Source: Taklimakanibacter lacteus
GTDB taxonomy: Bacteria; Pseudomonadota; Alphaproteobacteria; Rhizobiales; Aestuariivirgaceae
Reading direction: 5' to 3'
Assembly: GCA_003576695.1 (NCBI GenBank)
Contig: QOZQ01000008.1
Span: 275,803 to 339,802 of the forward strand
Length of the DNA: 64,000 bases
The first letter of the stretch is position 1. The number at the start of each line of letters is the position of its first letter. The notes below the pieces were generated by a model. It saw only the letters and a program-made list of their open reading frames with translations. It did not search any database and was not told the origin of the DNA. The translations under genes and the position numbers were made by a program. Below are positions 1 through 10,152 of this stretch, in pieces.

Positions 1-1
1 T

Positions 2-58
2 GGCGGCTATTTCTTCACCGCGACCGTGGCCGCCATCACCGCCGCCGTGACGCCATGA
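2..58 (+). CDS. OmpR-type response regulator, C-terminal end only
   Basis: The frame entering from the left edge encodes about 18 residues and stops with TGA at 56-58. The tail contains GYFF followed by TATVAAI, which resembles the final beta-hairpin of an OmpR/PhoB winged-helix DNA-binding domain, where a GxGYxF motif is usual. The stop overlaps the ATG of the following histidine kinase (ATGA), the normal arrangement for a response regulator and its cognate sensor. Too little is present to name the regulon. Confidence 0.6.
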   Translation, partial: GGYFFTATVAAITAAVTP

Positions 59-1464
59 GACTGCCGCTCTGGTCGAAACTCAAACTGGCGCCGCGCCTCG
101 CCATCCTCATCGTGGCAACGGCCGTCGCAGCCAAATTTTTGGACGAGACGCTTCAGCATGTTCTGCCACCCTCCGGCTTCCTGGTCGTCAACAACGAGTG
201 GCTGGCGAAAACAGCGACGGAGGCGGAACACATTGCCGATCAGACACCGGCAGCGGACCGTCTGGCGGCTCTCGCCGGCTCACCCCTTACGCAATGGCTG
301 AAATTCGATATCCTCGCGGAAGCGCCCGATTTTCCGCAGGACGATCTGCCCAAGCTCGCCCGCGAAGCCAAAGCTGCCATCGTCAGGGCGCTCGATCGGC
401 CGCCGGAAGATGTTCTGGTGAGAACCGAATTCTTCAAGGAGCCGGAGGTCAAGACCAACGTCGTGGTGATGTCCGATATCCCGACCTTCATGGATACCGA
501 GATTCTGATGTCGCGCGACAGCATGGTCGTTGGCGATCTCAATATCGCCATCAGACTCAAGGACCAGTCCTGGCTGATGATCAGCCCGACCGAAGCCGGT
601 CTGACGCCGCTCACTTACTTCCGCAATCTCATCAGCCTGATACTCACCTTCTTCATCGTGGCCATCTTCTCGATCTGGATGGCGCGCAGCATCGTCAAGC
701 CCCTGTCCAATCTCGCGGCCGCGGCGGAAAAGCTCGGCCGCGAGCGCGAGACCACGCCGATCGGCGGCATGAAGCTTCCGGAATTCGCCGCCATCGCCGA
801 TACCTTCAACGAGATGCAGGCCAGGCTCAAGAAGTTCGTCGACGAGCGCATGCAGATGCTGGCCGCCATCTCGCATGATCTGCGCACGCCGCTGACCAGG
901 CTGCGTCTCTATGCCGAAAGCGTACCGAACAAGGCACAGCGCGCCCAGATTCTTTCCGACATTTCCGACATGGAGACCATGGTCGCGACCTCGCTTGCTT
1001 TCATGAGCGACGAAATCCATCGCGAGCCCTATAGCGCCGTCGACGTGGCGAGCCTCGTCATCAGCCAGTGCGACACCTTCTGCGATAGCGGCCGGAAGGT
1101 CACCTATAAAGGGCCGGATCATGCGCAATTGACTTGCCGGCCGGTGGCGCTGCGGCGCGCCTTCTCGAATCTCATCGACAATGGCTGCAAATATGGCGGC
1201 GAGGTCTGCGTCTCGCTCACCGACAAGGGAAGCTCGCTCATCATCGAGATCCGCGACAACGGCCCGGGCATCCCGGCCGATCAGATGGAGCGCGCTTTCG
1301 CGCCCTTCCAGCGCCTCGAAGCCTCGCGCAACCGCGAGACCGGCGGCACTGGCCTCGGCCTCACCATCGCCCGCGACGTGGTGCTGAGCCATGGCGGCGA
1401 CATCCAGCTCGTCAATGATGCGACGGGCTTCCTCGTTCGCGTAGAGCTGCCTCGCCCGCGCTGA
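55..1464 (+). CDS. Membrane sensor histidine kinase (HAMP, HisKA, HATPase)
   Basis: An inner-membrane sensor kinase of 469 residues that would autophosphorylate a histidine and pass the phosphate to the regulator encoded just upstream. A first membrane segment lies near residues 12-30 and a second near 192-212. The roughly 160 residues between them form a periplasmic sensor region with no recognised fold. A HAMP linker follows (about 213-265), then a HisKA box with SHDLRTPLTRL, in which His274 is the phosphoacceptor. The ATPase domain shows the N box (NLIDNGCKYGG), G1 (DNGPGIP) and G2 (TGGTGLGL). The layout resembles EnvZ and related osmosensor kinases, but the stimulus cannot be told from sequence. 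Start ATG overlaps the upstream TGA, suggesting translational coupling. Confidence 0.9.
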   Translation: MRLPLWSKLKLAPRLAILIVATAVAAKFLDETLQHVLPPSGFLVVNNEWLAKTATEAEHIADQTPAADRLAALAGSPLTQWLKFDILAEAPDFPQDDLPKLAREAKAAIVRALDRPPEDVLVRTEFFKEPEVKTNVVVMSDIPTFMDTEILMSRDSMVVGDLNIAIRLKDQSWLMISPTEAGLTPLTYFRNLISLILTFFIVAIFSIWMARSIVKPLSNLAAAAEKLGRERETTPIGGMKLPEFAAIADTFNEMQARLKKFVDERMQMLAAISHDLRTPLTRLRLYAESVPNKAQRAQILSDISDMETMVATSLAFMSDEIHREPYSAVDVASLVISQCDTFCDSGRKVTYKGPDHAQLTCRPVALRRAFSNLIDNGCKYGGEVCVSLTDKGSSLIIEIRDNGPGIPADQMERAFAPFQRLEASRNRETGGTGLGLTIARDVVLSHGGDIQLVNDATGFLVRVELPRPR

Positions 1465-1467
1465 CTG

Positions 1468-2823
1468 TCAGGCGGAGCGCAAGCTCGCCAAAGCGCTTTC
1501 CACTGCCTGCGCCGCCGAGAATACCTGCTGGTCCTGGCCATGCGGCGCCATCAGCATGAGGCCGGTCGGCGGCTCGCCTTCCTTGTGCATCGGCAGCGAG
1601 ATGCCGCAGCAATCGAGGAAATTGCCGGTGAAGGTGTTGCGCAGGCTGAGGAAGTTGAGCCGGAGATACTCCTCATCTCGCGCCAGCGCCGAGATGGCGG
1701 GCGCGATGTTGCAGGTGGTCGGCATGACGAGCGCGTCGAAGCCGGTCATGCCGCGATTGAACTGGGCGATGAGCGACTTCCGCATGGCGAGCAGATCGGC
1801 ATAATCGGGTGCCGAGATGAGTGCGCCGAGCTCGATGCGCCGCCGCACCCTTTGATCATAGCCCTCGCCCAGGCTGGCGATCTGGGCGCGGTGATGCAGC
1901 ATGGCCTCGACCGCCGATATGCCGCCTTTCGAATTGATCGCCGGCAGCTGGCTTAGCTCATCGAAGGCGACTTCCGCGATCGCGATCCCGGCCTCGCCGA
2001 GATGGGAGAGCGCCCGGTCGAAATGCGCCGCCACGTCCTCATCGATCGTGCCTTCGAAATAGCTCCTGGGTACCGCGAAGCGCAGGCCATGGCGGGGCGG
2101 CGCGATGACGCCGTCCCAGTCGCCGGCCAGCACCGCATCGGTCAAGGCGCAGCATTCGACAGTGCGGGCGAGTGGCCCGATACTGTCGAGCGTCTTCGAC
2201 AGCGGATAGGCGCCGGCTGTCGGGATGCGCCCGGTCGAGGGCTTGTAGCCGACGACGCCGTTATAGGCGGCGGGAATACGGCACGAGCCGCCGGTATCGG
2301 TGCCGATGGCGAGCGGCACCATGCCATCCGCCACTGCGACGCCGGCGCCTGAGGATGAGCCGCCCGGAATGCGCCCGGTCTTGCGGTCATAGGGTGAGCG
2401 CGGCGTGCCGTAATGCGGGTTGAGGCCGACGCCCGAATAGGCGAATTCGGTCATGTTGTTGCGGCCGACCACGATGAAGCCGGCCGCCTTCACCCTGGCG
2501 ATGGCCGGCGCATCGGCCTGGGCCGGCGGCGCATTGGCCAGGATCGCCGATCCCGCCCGCGTCACCTGGCCCTTGATGTCGAAGAGATCCTTGGCCCCCA
2601 CCGGAATCCCGGCAAAGGGCGGCACGCTGCGCCCGGCCCGGCGCTGCCGGTCGTAGAATTGCGCCAGTTCGACGGCCGCGGCGCCATCGAGGGTAAGAAA
2701 GGCGCGAGCCCCCTCCCCGGCCGGATCCTGGATCCGCGCCAGAGCGGTTTCGACCAGTTCCTGGGCGGTAACGGCGCCCGCATCCAGATCATGCGCCAAA
2801 GCGCGCAAAGGCTTGAACGTCAT
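1468..2823 (-). CDS. Amidase-signature family amidohydrolase
   Basis: A 451-residue amidase-signature enzyme, hydrolysing a C-N amide bond through a Ser-cisSer-Lys triad. The triad is visible: Lys78 in GAKDLFD, Ser156 in GGSSSGA and the nucleophile Ser180 in GTDTGGSCRIPA. Length and organisation fit small-molecule amidases such as the AtzE/AtzF and allophanate-hydrolase-like groups. It is unlikely to be the GatA subunit of the tRNA amidotransferase because gatB and gatC are not nearby. The start lies 4 nt from the stop of the CckA-like kinase on the same strand, so the two are probably co-transcribed, although no functional link is evident. The substrate is not predictable. Confidence 0.85.
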   Translation of the reverse strand: MTFKPLRALAHDLDAGAVTAQELVETALARIQDPAGEGARAFLTLDGAAAVELAQFYDRQRRAGRSVPPFAGIPVGAKDLFDIKGQVTRAGSAILANAPPAQADAPAIARVKAAGFIVVGRNNMTEFAYSGVGLNPHYGTPRSPYDRKTGRIPGGSSSGAGVAVADGMVPLAIGTDTGGSCRIPAAYNGVVGYKPSTGRIPTAGAYPLSKTLDSIGPLARTVECCALTDAVLAGDWDGVIAPPRHGLRFAVPRSYFEGTIDEDVAAHFDRALSHLGEAGIAIAEVAFDELSQLPAINSKGGISAVEAMLHHRAQIASLGEGYDQRVRRRIELGALISAPDYADLLAMRKSLIAQFNRGMTGFDALVMPTTCNIAPAISALARDEEYLRLNFLSLRNTFTGNFLDCCGISLPMHKEGEPPTGLMLMAPHGQDQQVFSAAQAVESALASLRSA

Positions 2824-2827
2824 CAGA

Positions 2828-5374
2828 TCAGCTTCCCATCACATCCTTGACCGCTTCGGCAAGCTGCTTAAGCGAGAATGGTTTGGGCAGGAAAGCGAAA
2901 TCTTCCTCACCCTCGAGATTCTTCTCGAAGGCGTCCTCGGCATAGCCCGAAATGAAGATGACCTTGATGGTGATACCGCGCTTGCGCAATTCCTTGAGCA
3001 GCGTCGGCCCGTCCATTTCGGGCATCACCACATCCGAGATGACGAGGCTGATCTCATCGCCCTTGTCGGCGACGATCGCCAGCGCCGCCTCGCCCGAAGC
3101 CGCCTCGAGCACCGTATAGCCGCGGGACGCCAGCGCGCGCGACGCGAAAGCACGCACCGCATCCTCGTCCTCGACCAGAAGCACGGTGCCCTTGCCGGTG
3201 TGATCGGCGCGCTTGGCCTCCGGCCGCTCGGCCTTGCCGTCTTCGACCGCCGCCTGGGACGGCTGATGGCGCGGCAGGTAGATGCGGAATACGGTTCCCT
3301 TGCCGACGACGCTGTCGCAGAAAACGAAGCCGCCGGTCTGCTTGATGATGCCATAGACGGTCGACAGCCCGAGCCCGGTGCCCTTGCCGACATCCTTGGT
3401 GGAGAAGAACGGTTCCCAGATCTTGTCCAGGATCTCCTTGGGGATGCCGGTTCCCGTATCCTGCACCTCGCACAGGACATAGTCGCCGGGCGGCATCGAC
3501 TGGAGATCGACCGATTGCTGGGCCGAGATGCTGGCATTGGATGTCCGCACCGTCAGCGTGCCGCCATTGGGCATGGCATCGCGGGCATTGACCGCCAGGT
3601 TGATGACGACCTGCTCGAACTGGTTGACGTCGACCTTGACCATGCCGAGATCGCGGCCATGCACCACCTTGAGCTCGACCTTCTCGCCGAGCAGCCGGCC
3701 CAGCAGGTTGCCGAGATCGGAGATGACATCGGTCAGCGACAGGAGCTCCGGCCGCAGCGTCTGGCGGCGCGAGAAGGCCAGGAGCTGGCGCACCAGATTG
3801 GCGGCGCGATTGGCGTTCTGCTTGATGTTCATGATGTCGGCGAAGGCCGGATCGGTCGGGCGGTGCTTGGCGAGCAGCAGATCGGAGAAGCCGATGATGG
3901 CGGTCAGCACATTGTTGAAGTCATGCGCGACGCCGCCAGCGAGCTGGCCGATGGCCTGCATCTTCTGGCCCTGGGCCAGTTGCACTTCGAGCGATTTATT
4001 CTCCGTCGTGTCATGGGCGAAGACGAGATAGCTCGCATCCTTTTCGCTGTGGCCGGAGATGATGAGCTGCACCGAGCGCGGCGGGTCGCTGATGATCGAG
4101 ACATCGACATGGGTTGACCGGGCCCCGACCCCGCTCACTGCCGCAAGCGCCTCGCGCAGCTGGGCGCGCTGCTGCGGTGCCACCAGGCTCTCGAGCGCCA
4201 CCCCGCGCTTGGCCTGCGGCGACAGGCCGATAAAGGCGAGATTGGCGTTGCGGATGATGCCCTGGCCGTCGAGCTCGGCGATGCCCATGGGCGCGATATT
4301 GAAGAAGCGCGACAGCCGCGCTTCCCACAGCTGGGTGTCGGCTCCCTCGGTTCCCTTGGCGGCTTGCGGCAGGACGAGGCTGCGCGAGGGCTGCAGCCGC
4401 CCGTCCTGGTCATGCCCGGTGCGGTGGATGATGCGCACCGGCACCGTCTTTCCGTCGCGCGCGCGCAGGTCGATGTCGAAGAACTCGGTCAGGGTCGCCT
4501 CGCCCGAGGACGCGATGCGGGTCAGGAGCTTCTCGCCCGCCTCCGACACCACGTCGCGGAGCCTGAGCGCGCCCCCGGTCGTCGCCTCGAGGTCGAGGCC
4601 CAGCCACTCCGCCAGCGTGGCGTTGATATAGGCGATCCGCCCGTCGGCATCGGCGGAGAAGAATCCGGCCGGCGCCTGGTCGAGATAGTTGATGATATAT
4701 TGGAGATGCGCAAAGGCGCTTTCCTGCTTGCCGCGGTCGGAAGTGATGTCCTGGTGCCGCCACAGCGAATAGCCTTCCCCGCCTTCCGTCTCGATGGGCG
4801 ACACGCTGATCCTGATCCACACCGGCTCGTTCGCCTTGGCGCCGGCGGCCGAGGAGCCGGCCATGAGGCGGACTTCCTCGACGGCGGCACGTCTTTCGCG
4901 AACCGATTGCGACAACCGGTAGATGTGCTGGGACAGGTCCGGATAGCCGGCATAGAGGTTTTCGATGCCCACGAGCCGCGCCAGGCCCGCTGCCGAAACC
5001 AGCTTGAGATAGGCGGCATTGCCATAGACGGCGCGCCCCCGCGCATCGGTGACGACACACGCATCGCCCATGGCGTCCATCAGGCCGCTGAAGAAGGCGA
5101 CGCCGCGGTCGCCTGGTCCGACATGGACGATGCCGGCCATGAGACCGAACAGGACGACAAGGCCGAGAAAAGCCAGGATAGCGCCGGCCGCCAGCAGCCA
5201 CAGCGGCACGGATCCGCGCAGGTGCCAGGCGATCACGGCGGTGGCCACGGCAAGCAGGATGGCCAGGACCAGGGACAGCACAGGCCAGCCCTTGCGGGCG
5301 CCGCCCAATGGGCCAGCCCTCACCTCTGCCTGTTTGCTAGTGGCGTCACTCATCCTCGCCCAAGACTTCCCCAT
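2828..5374 (-). CDS. cckA: CckA-type hybrid histidine kinase with receiver domain
   Basis: An 848-residue hybrid kinase closely resembling CckA, the bifunctional kinase/phosphatase that feeds ChpT and CtrA in alphaproteobacterial cell-cycle control. Two membrane helices lie near residues 32-50 and 57-80. About 390 residues with the character of two to three PAS domains follow. The HisKA box reads [11 protein letters not shown] with phosphoacceptor His484. The HATPase contains [18 protein letters not shown] and [13 protein letters not shown], a CckA hallmark. A C-terminal receiver has Asp781 in [12 protein letters not shown]. The start is uncertain: ATG 5374 gives [10 protein letters not shown], and an internal ATG at 5353 (MSDATSK) is equally plausible. 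The Hpt protein at 38.7-39.1 kb is not its known partner. Confidence 0.88.
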   Translation of the reverse strand: MGKSWARMSDATSKQAEVRAGPLGGARKGWPVLSLVLAILLAVATAVIAWHLRGSVPLWLLAAGAILAFLGLVVLFGLMAGIVHVGPGDRGVAFFSGLMDAMGDACVVTDARGRAVYGNAAYLKLVSAAGLARLVGIENLYAGYPDLSQHIYRLSQSVRERRAAVEEVRLMAGSSAAGAKANEPVWIRISVSPIETEGGEGYSLWRHQDITSDRGKQESAFAHLQYIINYLDQAPAGFFSADADGRIAYINATLAEWLGLDLEATTGGALRLRDVVSEAGEKLLTRIASSGEATLTEFFDIDLRARDGKTVPVRIIHRTGHDQDGRLQPSRSLVLPQAAKGTEGADTQLWEARLSRFFNIAPMGIAELDGQGIIRNANLAFIGLSPQAKRGVALESLVAPQQRAQLREALAAVSGVGARSTHVDVSIISDPPRSVQLIISGHSEKDASYLVFAHDTTENKSLEVQLAQGQKMQAIGQLAGGVAHDFNNVLTAIIGFSDLLLAKHRPTDPAFADIMNIKQNANRAANLVRQLLAFSRRQTLRPELLSLTDVISDLGNLLGRLLGEKVELKVVHGRDLGMVKVDVNQFEQVVINLAVNARDAMPNGGTLTVRTSNASISAQQSVDLQSMPPGDYVLCEVQDTGTGIPKEILDKIWEPFFSTKDVGKGTGLGLSTVYGIIKQTGGFVFCDSVVGKGTVFRIYLPRHQPSQAAVEDGKAERPEAKRADHTGKGTVLLVEDEDAVRAFASRALASRGYTVLEAASGEAALAIVADKGDEISLVISDVVMPEMDGPTLLKELRKRGITIKVIFISGYAEDAFEKNLEGEEDFAFLPKPFSLKQLAEAVKDVMGS

Positions 5375-5542
5375 CCCGCGAATCGTCCCAGTATAGGCGA
5401 TTTGGCCGGATCGGGAATCCGCTGGCGACCACTTCCGGCGTGATATCCGGGGCTTGGCCGCCGCAGATGCGTTTATTCGCTGGCCTCAAGCCCCGATATT
5501 CATGATAGGATGGGTTTCACGGCGTTCTGGGAGGAGGCGTAA

Positions 5543-6031
5543 ATGGACGTTCTGACGGCTTATTGGAGTTACATCGTCGGGGCCGTGATCATCCTTGCGG
5601 TTCTGGTGCTGTTGTTCGTCGTCGTGCGCAGCCTGGGTGGCCGTGTGCGCGGTGGCAAGGGCGCCAGGCTCGGCATCAGCGAGTATCACGAGATCGACAA
5701 GGACCGCCGCCTCGTTTTGGTGCGTCGCGACGACTATGAGCATCTTGTCCTCATCGGCGGCGCCCAGGATGTGGTGATCGAGACCGGCATCCCCATTGGG
5801 TTCGACCGTGACTATGACGAGACATTCACCAGCCGCCCGCTCCACGCCGAGCCCGCCGAGCCGCGCCGCAGCTCCCGCGCCGAGCGCGACGAGCACGCGC
5901 CCATTCCGCTGCGTGCCGCTCCGCGCCCCCCGGTCTTCGGCGAGAAGCGTCCCGTCCTGCGCACCATCGATCGCGGCGAACCCCAGCTCGGCCCCCAGGA
6001 TCGTGACTACGGACCTGACGACCGCGTCTGA
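5543..6031 (+). CDS. FliO-like small membrane protein
   Basis: A 162-residue protein with one N-terminal membrane helix (about residues 9-28, IVGAVIILAVLVLLFVVV). A short soluble domain follows with LVLVRRDDYEHLVLIGGAQDVVIETGI, which resembles the compact FliO domain of the flagellar export apparatus. The remainder is Arg/Pro-rich and probably disordered. A good ribosome site (GGGAGGAGG) lies just before the ATG. It is divergent from the CckA-like gene. No other flagellar genes are in the window, so a role in flagellar assembly is inferred only from similarity. Alphaproteobacterial genomes often keep such FliO-like genes away from the fli cluster. Confidence 0.6.
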   Translation: MDVLTAYWSYIVGAVIILAVLVLLFVVVRSLGGRVRGGKGARLGISEYHEIDKDRRLVLVRRDDYEHLVLIGGAQDVVIETGIPIGFDRDYDETFTSRPLHAEPAEPRRSSRAERDEHAPIPLRAAPRPPVFGEKRPVLRTIDRGEPQLGPQDRDYGPDDRV

Positions 6032-6163
6032 CTGTTTTCTGACTGTTCTGAAGCCGTCGCAGAACGGCGCTATCTGAATCCGATGGGGCAAATACGCTGG
6101 GCAGCCTGATCCACAGGCGCAAGTGAAGGCACATCCAAAAGTGCCGGCAACGGAGGAAGCATC

Positions 6164-7198
6164 ATGAAATGGACTGCGAAGGCCTGCGTCTTCGGCCTTG
6201 GGCTGATGGCGTCATTGGGCACGGCGCTCGCCGATGGCGAGCTCAACATCTACAACTGGGGTGACTATACCAATCCCGATCTCATCAAGAAGTTCGAGAA
6301 GGCCTACAACGTTAAGGTGACGGTCACCGATTACGACTCGAACGACACCGCCCTGGCCAAGATCCGCGCCGGCGGCCATGGCTACGACATCGTGGTGCCT
6401 TCGGCGCAGTTCGTTCCGATCTGGGTCAATGAGGGGCTGCTGCTCGAAACCCGGCCCGACCAGATGGAGAATTTCAAGAACATGGACCCCAAATGGGTCG
6501 ATGTCTATTTCGATCCCGGCCGCCATTACACCGTGCCGTGGCAATGGGGCACCACCGGCGTCATCGTCAACACCAAGTATTACAAGGGCGATCCCAATAC
6601 GTCGGCGATCTTCATGGACCCGCCGGAGGAGCTCAAGGGCAAGATCAATGTCGTGCCTGAGATGATGGACGTCATGCATCTGGCGGTGCGCTATGTCGGC
6701 GGCGAGCCCTGCACCAGCGACAAGGAGATCCTGAAGAAGGTCCGCGACAAGCTGGTCGCCGCCAAGCCGAGCTGGATCGCGATGGATTATGCCAATGCCG
6801 AGAAATACGCCAAGGAAGACATAGCGGCCGGCGTCAACTGGAACGGCTGGTCGTTCCGCGCCCGCTTGCAGAACGACAAGCTCGTCTATGGCTATCCCAA
6901 GGAAGGCTATCCGATCTGGATGGACAATGTGTCGGTGCTCAAGGACGCCAAGAACCCCGACAATGCCAAGCTCTTCCAGAACTTCATCATGGATCCCGAG
7001 AATGCCGCGATGATCTCGGCCTTCGCGCGCTACGCAAATGGCATAAAAGGGTCCGAGGCTTTCATGCCGGCCGACATGAAGGGTGCGCCCGAGGTCGATA
7101 TCCCGGCCAGCGCCGCAAGTGGTGGCACGTTCATGCATACCTGCCCCGCCGATATCCAGAAGCTCTACACGGCCATCTGGACCGATCTCACCAAATGA
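6164..7198 (+). CDS. Polyamine-type ABC transporter substrate-binding protein (PotD/PotF family)
   Basis: A 344-residue periplasmic solute-binding protein. A signal peptide of about 23 residues ends in GTALA before [22 protein letters not shown], the start typical of PotD/PotF proteins. Further family features are [20 protein letters not shown] and [10 protein letters not shown]. The predicted ligand is putrescine, spermidine or a related cationic compound. It is an orphan: no permease or ATPase gene is adjacent, so it must work with a transporter encoded elsewhere. A clear SD (GGAGG) precedes the ATG, and a strong bidirectional hairpin terminator follows the stop. Confidence 0.88.
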   Translation: MKWTAKACVFGLGLMASLGTALADGELNIYNWGDYTNPDLIKKFEKAYNVKVTVTDYDSNDTALAKIRAGGHGYDIVVPSAQFVPIWVNEGLLLETRPDQMENFKNMDPKWVDVYFDPGRHYTVPWQWGTTGVIVNTKYYKGDPNTSAIFMDPPEELKGKINVVPEMMDVMHLAVRYVGGEPCTSDKEILKKVRDKLVAAKPSWIAMDYANAEKYAKEDIAAGVNWNGWSFRARLQNDKLVYGYPKEGYPIWMDNVSVLKDAKNPDNAKLFQNFIMDPENAAMISAFARYANGIKGSEAFMPADMKGAPEVDIPASAASGGTFMHTCPADIQKLYTAIWTDLTK

Positions 7199-7211
7199 AT
7201 GGCAAATGAAA

Positions 7212-7236
7212 AAGGCCCGGAATTTTTCCGGGCCTT
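7212..7236 (+). terminator. Bidirectional Rho-independent terminator
   Basis: A perfect 9-bp stem (AAGGCCCGG / CCGGGCCTT), extended by two A-T pairs, closes on a 3-nt loop. A-rich sequence lies on the left and CTTCTC on the right. It sits between the stop of the solute-binding protein (+) and the stop of the convergent DUF2852 gene (-), so it can serve both. Confidence 0.75.
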
Positions 7237-7251
7237 CTCAATTCCAGCTTA

Positions 7252-7725
7252 TCAGGTGGTCGCCGGCGGTTGGCGCCTTTCGCTCATGAACCGGTCGAAC
7301 TCGTCCTGGTCCTTCGCCTTCTTCAGGCGATCGAGGAATTCGCCGAATGCGCGCTGCTCTTCGGCGAGCTTGCGGCGCTCCGCCTCGAGCCTTTCGAGCT
7401 CCTGCGCCTTATAGGCATCGAAGGCGCTGTTGCCGCTGTTGCCCGCCAGGTCGTCGCGGAACGTCCAGCGCTTGATGTCCGGTGCCTTGAACTTGTTCCA
7501 GGGAGCAACACTCTGCGCCGAGCCGCGCCACAGCTCGCCTTTCGCCAGCTTGAAGAACAGGGCGATGAGGCCGAGCGGCCAGAAGACGACGAAGGCGCCG
7601 ACGATGAGAGCGATTTCCCAGAACGACCACGATGCCTTGCCCCAGCCGCAGCCGCGCCTTTGGCTCGCATGCTGGTCTCGGGCCTCATAGCCAGGCTCGA
7701 ACGTACCGGAAGTTGACGTTGACAT
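7252..7725 (-). CDS. DUF2852 family small membrane protein
   Basis: A 157-residue protein of the alphaproteobacterial DUF2852 type. A Gly/Cys-containing N-terminus is followed by one membrane helix (WEIALIVGAFVVFWPLGLIALFF, about residues 36-58). A C-terminal charged helix contains GNSAFDAYKAQELERLEAE and ends in DEFDRFMSERR. A paralog with the same helix and tail occurs at 50.6-51.0 kb. The function of the family is unknown; the C-terminal helix looks like a coiled coil. An excellent SD (GAGGAGG) precedes the ATG. Confidence 0.8.
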   Translation of the reverse strand: MSTSTSGTFEPGYEARDQHASQRRGCGWGKASWSFWEIALIVGAFVVFWPLGLIALFFKLAKGELWRGSAQSVAPWNKFKAPDIKRWTFRDDLAGNSGNSAFDAYKAQELERLEAERRKLAEEQRAFGEFLDRLKKAKDQDEFDRFMSERRQPPATT

Positions 7726-7799
7726 GGGTCCTCCTCGCTGATGTTAGCGCAATTCACATAAGGAGGGATCCCCCCGTTACAAGGGCGGAGTTTGTAAAT

Positions 7800-8459
7800 T
7801 TATATTTCAGCCCTGGCCGGAATTTCGATGCCGCTGGCGCGCAGCAGCGCATCGACGGCATCGCCGGCGAGCCGGCCCGCTTCCATGGGCGACACCGAGC
7901 CTGAGGCGATCAGGCCCGTCATGCCGTGGGTGAAAGCCCAGATCTTGATGGCAAGCGAGCGGACCTGGTGCTCCTGGGCGCCAAGCGCCCTGACCGCATT
8001 TTCGAGCACGGCGAAGGCGCGGTCGCCGGCTTCGGTCACTGGCGCCCCCACGGCCGGGAGGCCTGAGGAGAACATCGCCTGGTAGAAGCCGGGTTCGTCG
8101 AGCGCGAAGGCATAATAGGCAGCCCCCATGCGCACCAGCGCGTCATAGGGCGAAGCCGCACCCTCGGCGCTCGCCAGCAGCCGCTCGCGAAACAGATTGA
8201 AGCCTTCCTCGGCCGTCGCCTCGATCAGGGCATTGCGGTCGCGAAAATGCCGGTAGGGAGCGCTGGGACTGACACCGGCCGTGCGCGAGGCTTCATTGAG
8301 GGTGAAACCCTGGGGGCCATGCTCGGCGATGAGCTTGCGCGCAGCCGCGATCAGCGCCTCTTTGAGGTTTCCATGGTGATAACCGTGGCGGGCGAATTGC
8401 ACGTGCGGCGGCCTGCAGCGCATGAACCCGAGGCTACGCGGAACGCGTGCCGCAATCAA
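7800..8459 (-). CDS. TetR/AcrR family transcriptional regulator with WHG-type C-terminal domain
   Basis: A dimeric repressor of up to 219 residues. The helix-turn-helix reads FTLNEASRTAGVSPSAPYRHFRDRNALIEA. It is preceded by YHHGNLKEALIAAARKLI, typical of TetR proteins with a WHG effector domain, and the C-terminal part (YYAFALDEPGFYQAMFS) agrees with that. The ORF start at 8459 overlaps the dksA stop; an internal ATG at 8423 (MRCRPPHV) is a likelier start because similarity begins just after it. No obvious target gene is divergent from it, so its regulon is unknown. Confidence 0.85.
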   Translation of the reverse strand: MIAARVPRSLGFMRCRPPHVQFARHGYHHGNLKEALIAAARKLIAEHGPQGFTLNEASRTAGVSPSAPYRHFRDRNALIEATAEEGFNLFRERLLASAEGAASPYDALVRMGAAYYAFALDEPGFYQAMFSSGLPAVGAPVTEAGDRAFAVLENAVRALGAQEHQVRSLAIKIWAFTHGMTGLIASGSVSPMEAGRLAGDAVDALLRASGIEIPARAEI

Positions 8460-8875
8460 TCGTCACGATAGACCCGTTCGCGCCGCTCATGGCGCTCCTG
8501 TGCCTCGATCGACAGCGTGGCGATCGGGCGGGCGTCGAGCCGGCGCAGGCTGATCGGTTCGCCTGTTTCCTCGCAATAGCCATAGGTCCCGTCCTCGATG
8601 CGCTTGAGCGCCGCGTCGATCTTTGAGATGAGCTTGCGCTGGCGGTCGCGGGTGCGGAGCTCCAGCGACCGGTCGGTTTCCGTCGAGGCACGGTCGGCGA
8701 GATCGGGAAGGATGTTGTTGTCGTCCTGGAGATGCGCCAGCGTCTCGCGGCTCTCCTTCAGGATGTCGTCCTTCCAGTTCAGGAGCTTGTTGCGGAAATA
8801 TTCACGCTGCCGTTCGTTCATGAACGGCTCGTCTTCTCTTGGTTTGTAGTCCTCTTCGACTTCCACCGCCGCCAT
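8456..8875 (-). CDS. dksA: RNA polymerase-binding transcription factor DksA
   Basis: DksA binds the RNA polymerase secondary channel and works with ppGpp in the stringent response. From ATG 8875 (MAAVEVEEDY) the protein has 139 residues; an ORF extension to 8950 is less likely. The coiled-coil region contains ILPDLADRASTETDRS, with the acidic tip residues expected of DksA. The zinc-finger region reads YGYCEETGEPISLRRLDARPIATLSIEAQERHE: only one of the four canonical cysteines remains, so zinc is probably not bound. This degenerate form is common in alphaproteobacteria. The TetR gene follows on the same strand with 4 nt of overlap if its upstream start is used. Confidence 0.92.
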   Translation of the reverse strand: MAAVEVEEDYKPREDEPFMNERQREYFRNKLLNWKDDILKESRETLAHLQDDNNILPDLADRASTETDRSLELRTRDRQRKLISKIDAALKRIEDGTYGYCEETGEPISLRRLDARPIATLSIEAQERHERRERVYRDD

Positions 8876-9127
8876 GCCGACCTCACCAGAACTCGAGTCT
8901 ATTAACCTTCGGTGCGGCGGGCTTATAGCGATTGGGGACTGCTTCGACAATAGCCAAAGAAAGTTCCCTCACCGTCGGGTTCCCGCATACGCATCATCCT
9001 GATTTGGAACAATTTTTCTCATTTCCAGCCAGATGCCTGAATTCTGTGACAGCCTCGCAAAGACCGTGCCTTTGCAGTTGCCGGGCGCTGGCGCTATGAC
9101 GGTTCGAGACAGAAACAAGGGCCCCTC

Positions 9128-9973
<846 letters not shown>

Positions 9974-9981
9974 ATGCTAGG

Positions 9982-10152
9982 ATGATCGAGGACAGCACAG
10001 TCTTTCTGCTGATCTTGGTAGGGCTCGGACTGTGGTGGGCGTATCGCAGCTCGAGAAGATCCAGGAGCGAAGGCAGCTCATCCGGTGGTGATGGTGGTGG
10101 ATCCGGTTGGGACAGCGACGGTGGCTCGGACGGTGGCGGCGGTGGAGATTAG
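9982..10152 (+). CDS. Tiny Gly/Ser-rich single-pass membrane protein
   Basis: A 56-residue ORF starting ATG 9982, 8 nt after the MoxR ATPase stop, and ending TAG at 10150-10152, which abuts the GTG of the ankyrin gene. Residues 7-21 (VFLLILVGLGLWWAY) form one membrane helix. It is followed by RSSRRSRS, which would be a cytoplasmic positive anchor, and a tail of Gly, Ser and Asp repeats. The tail resembles the low-complexity ends of small membrane proteins. No family is recognised. Tight spacing on both sides suggests a three-gene transcription unit. Confidence 0.55.
   Translation: MIEDSTVFLLILVGLGLWWAYRSSRRSRSEGSSSGGDGGGSGWDSDGGSDGGGGGD

Noticed and set aside
280..1392. 370-codon ORF antisense to the histidine kinase
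   Set aside because: Composition typical of a GC-rich shadow frame (Arg/Ala/Asp-rich, no domain), and the sense gene is certain.
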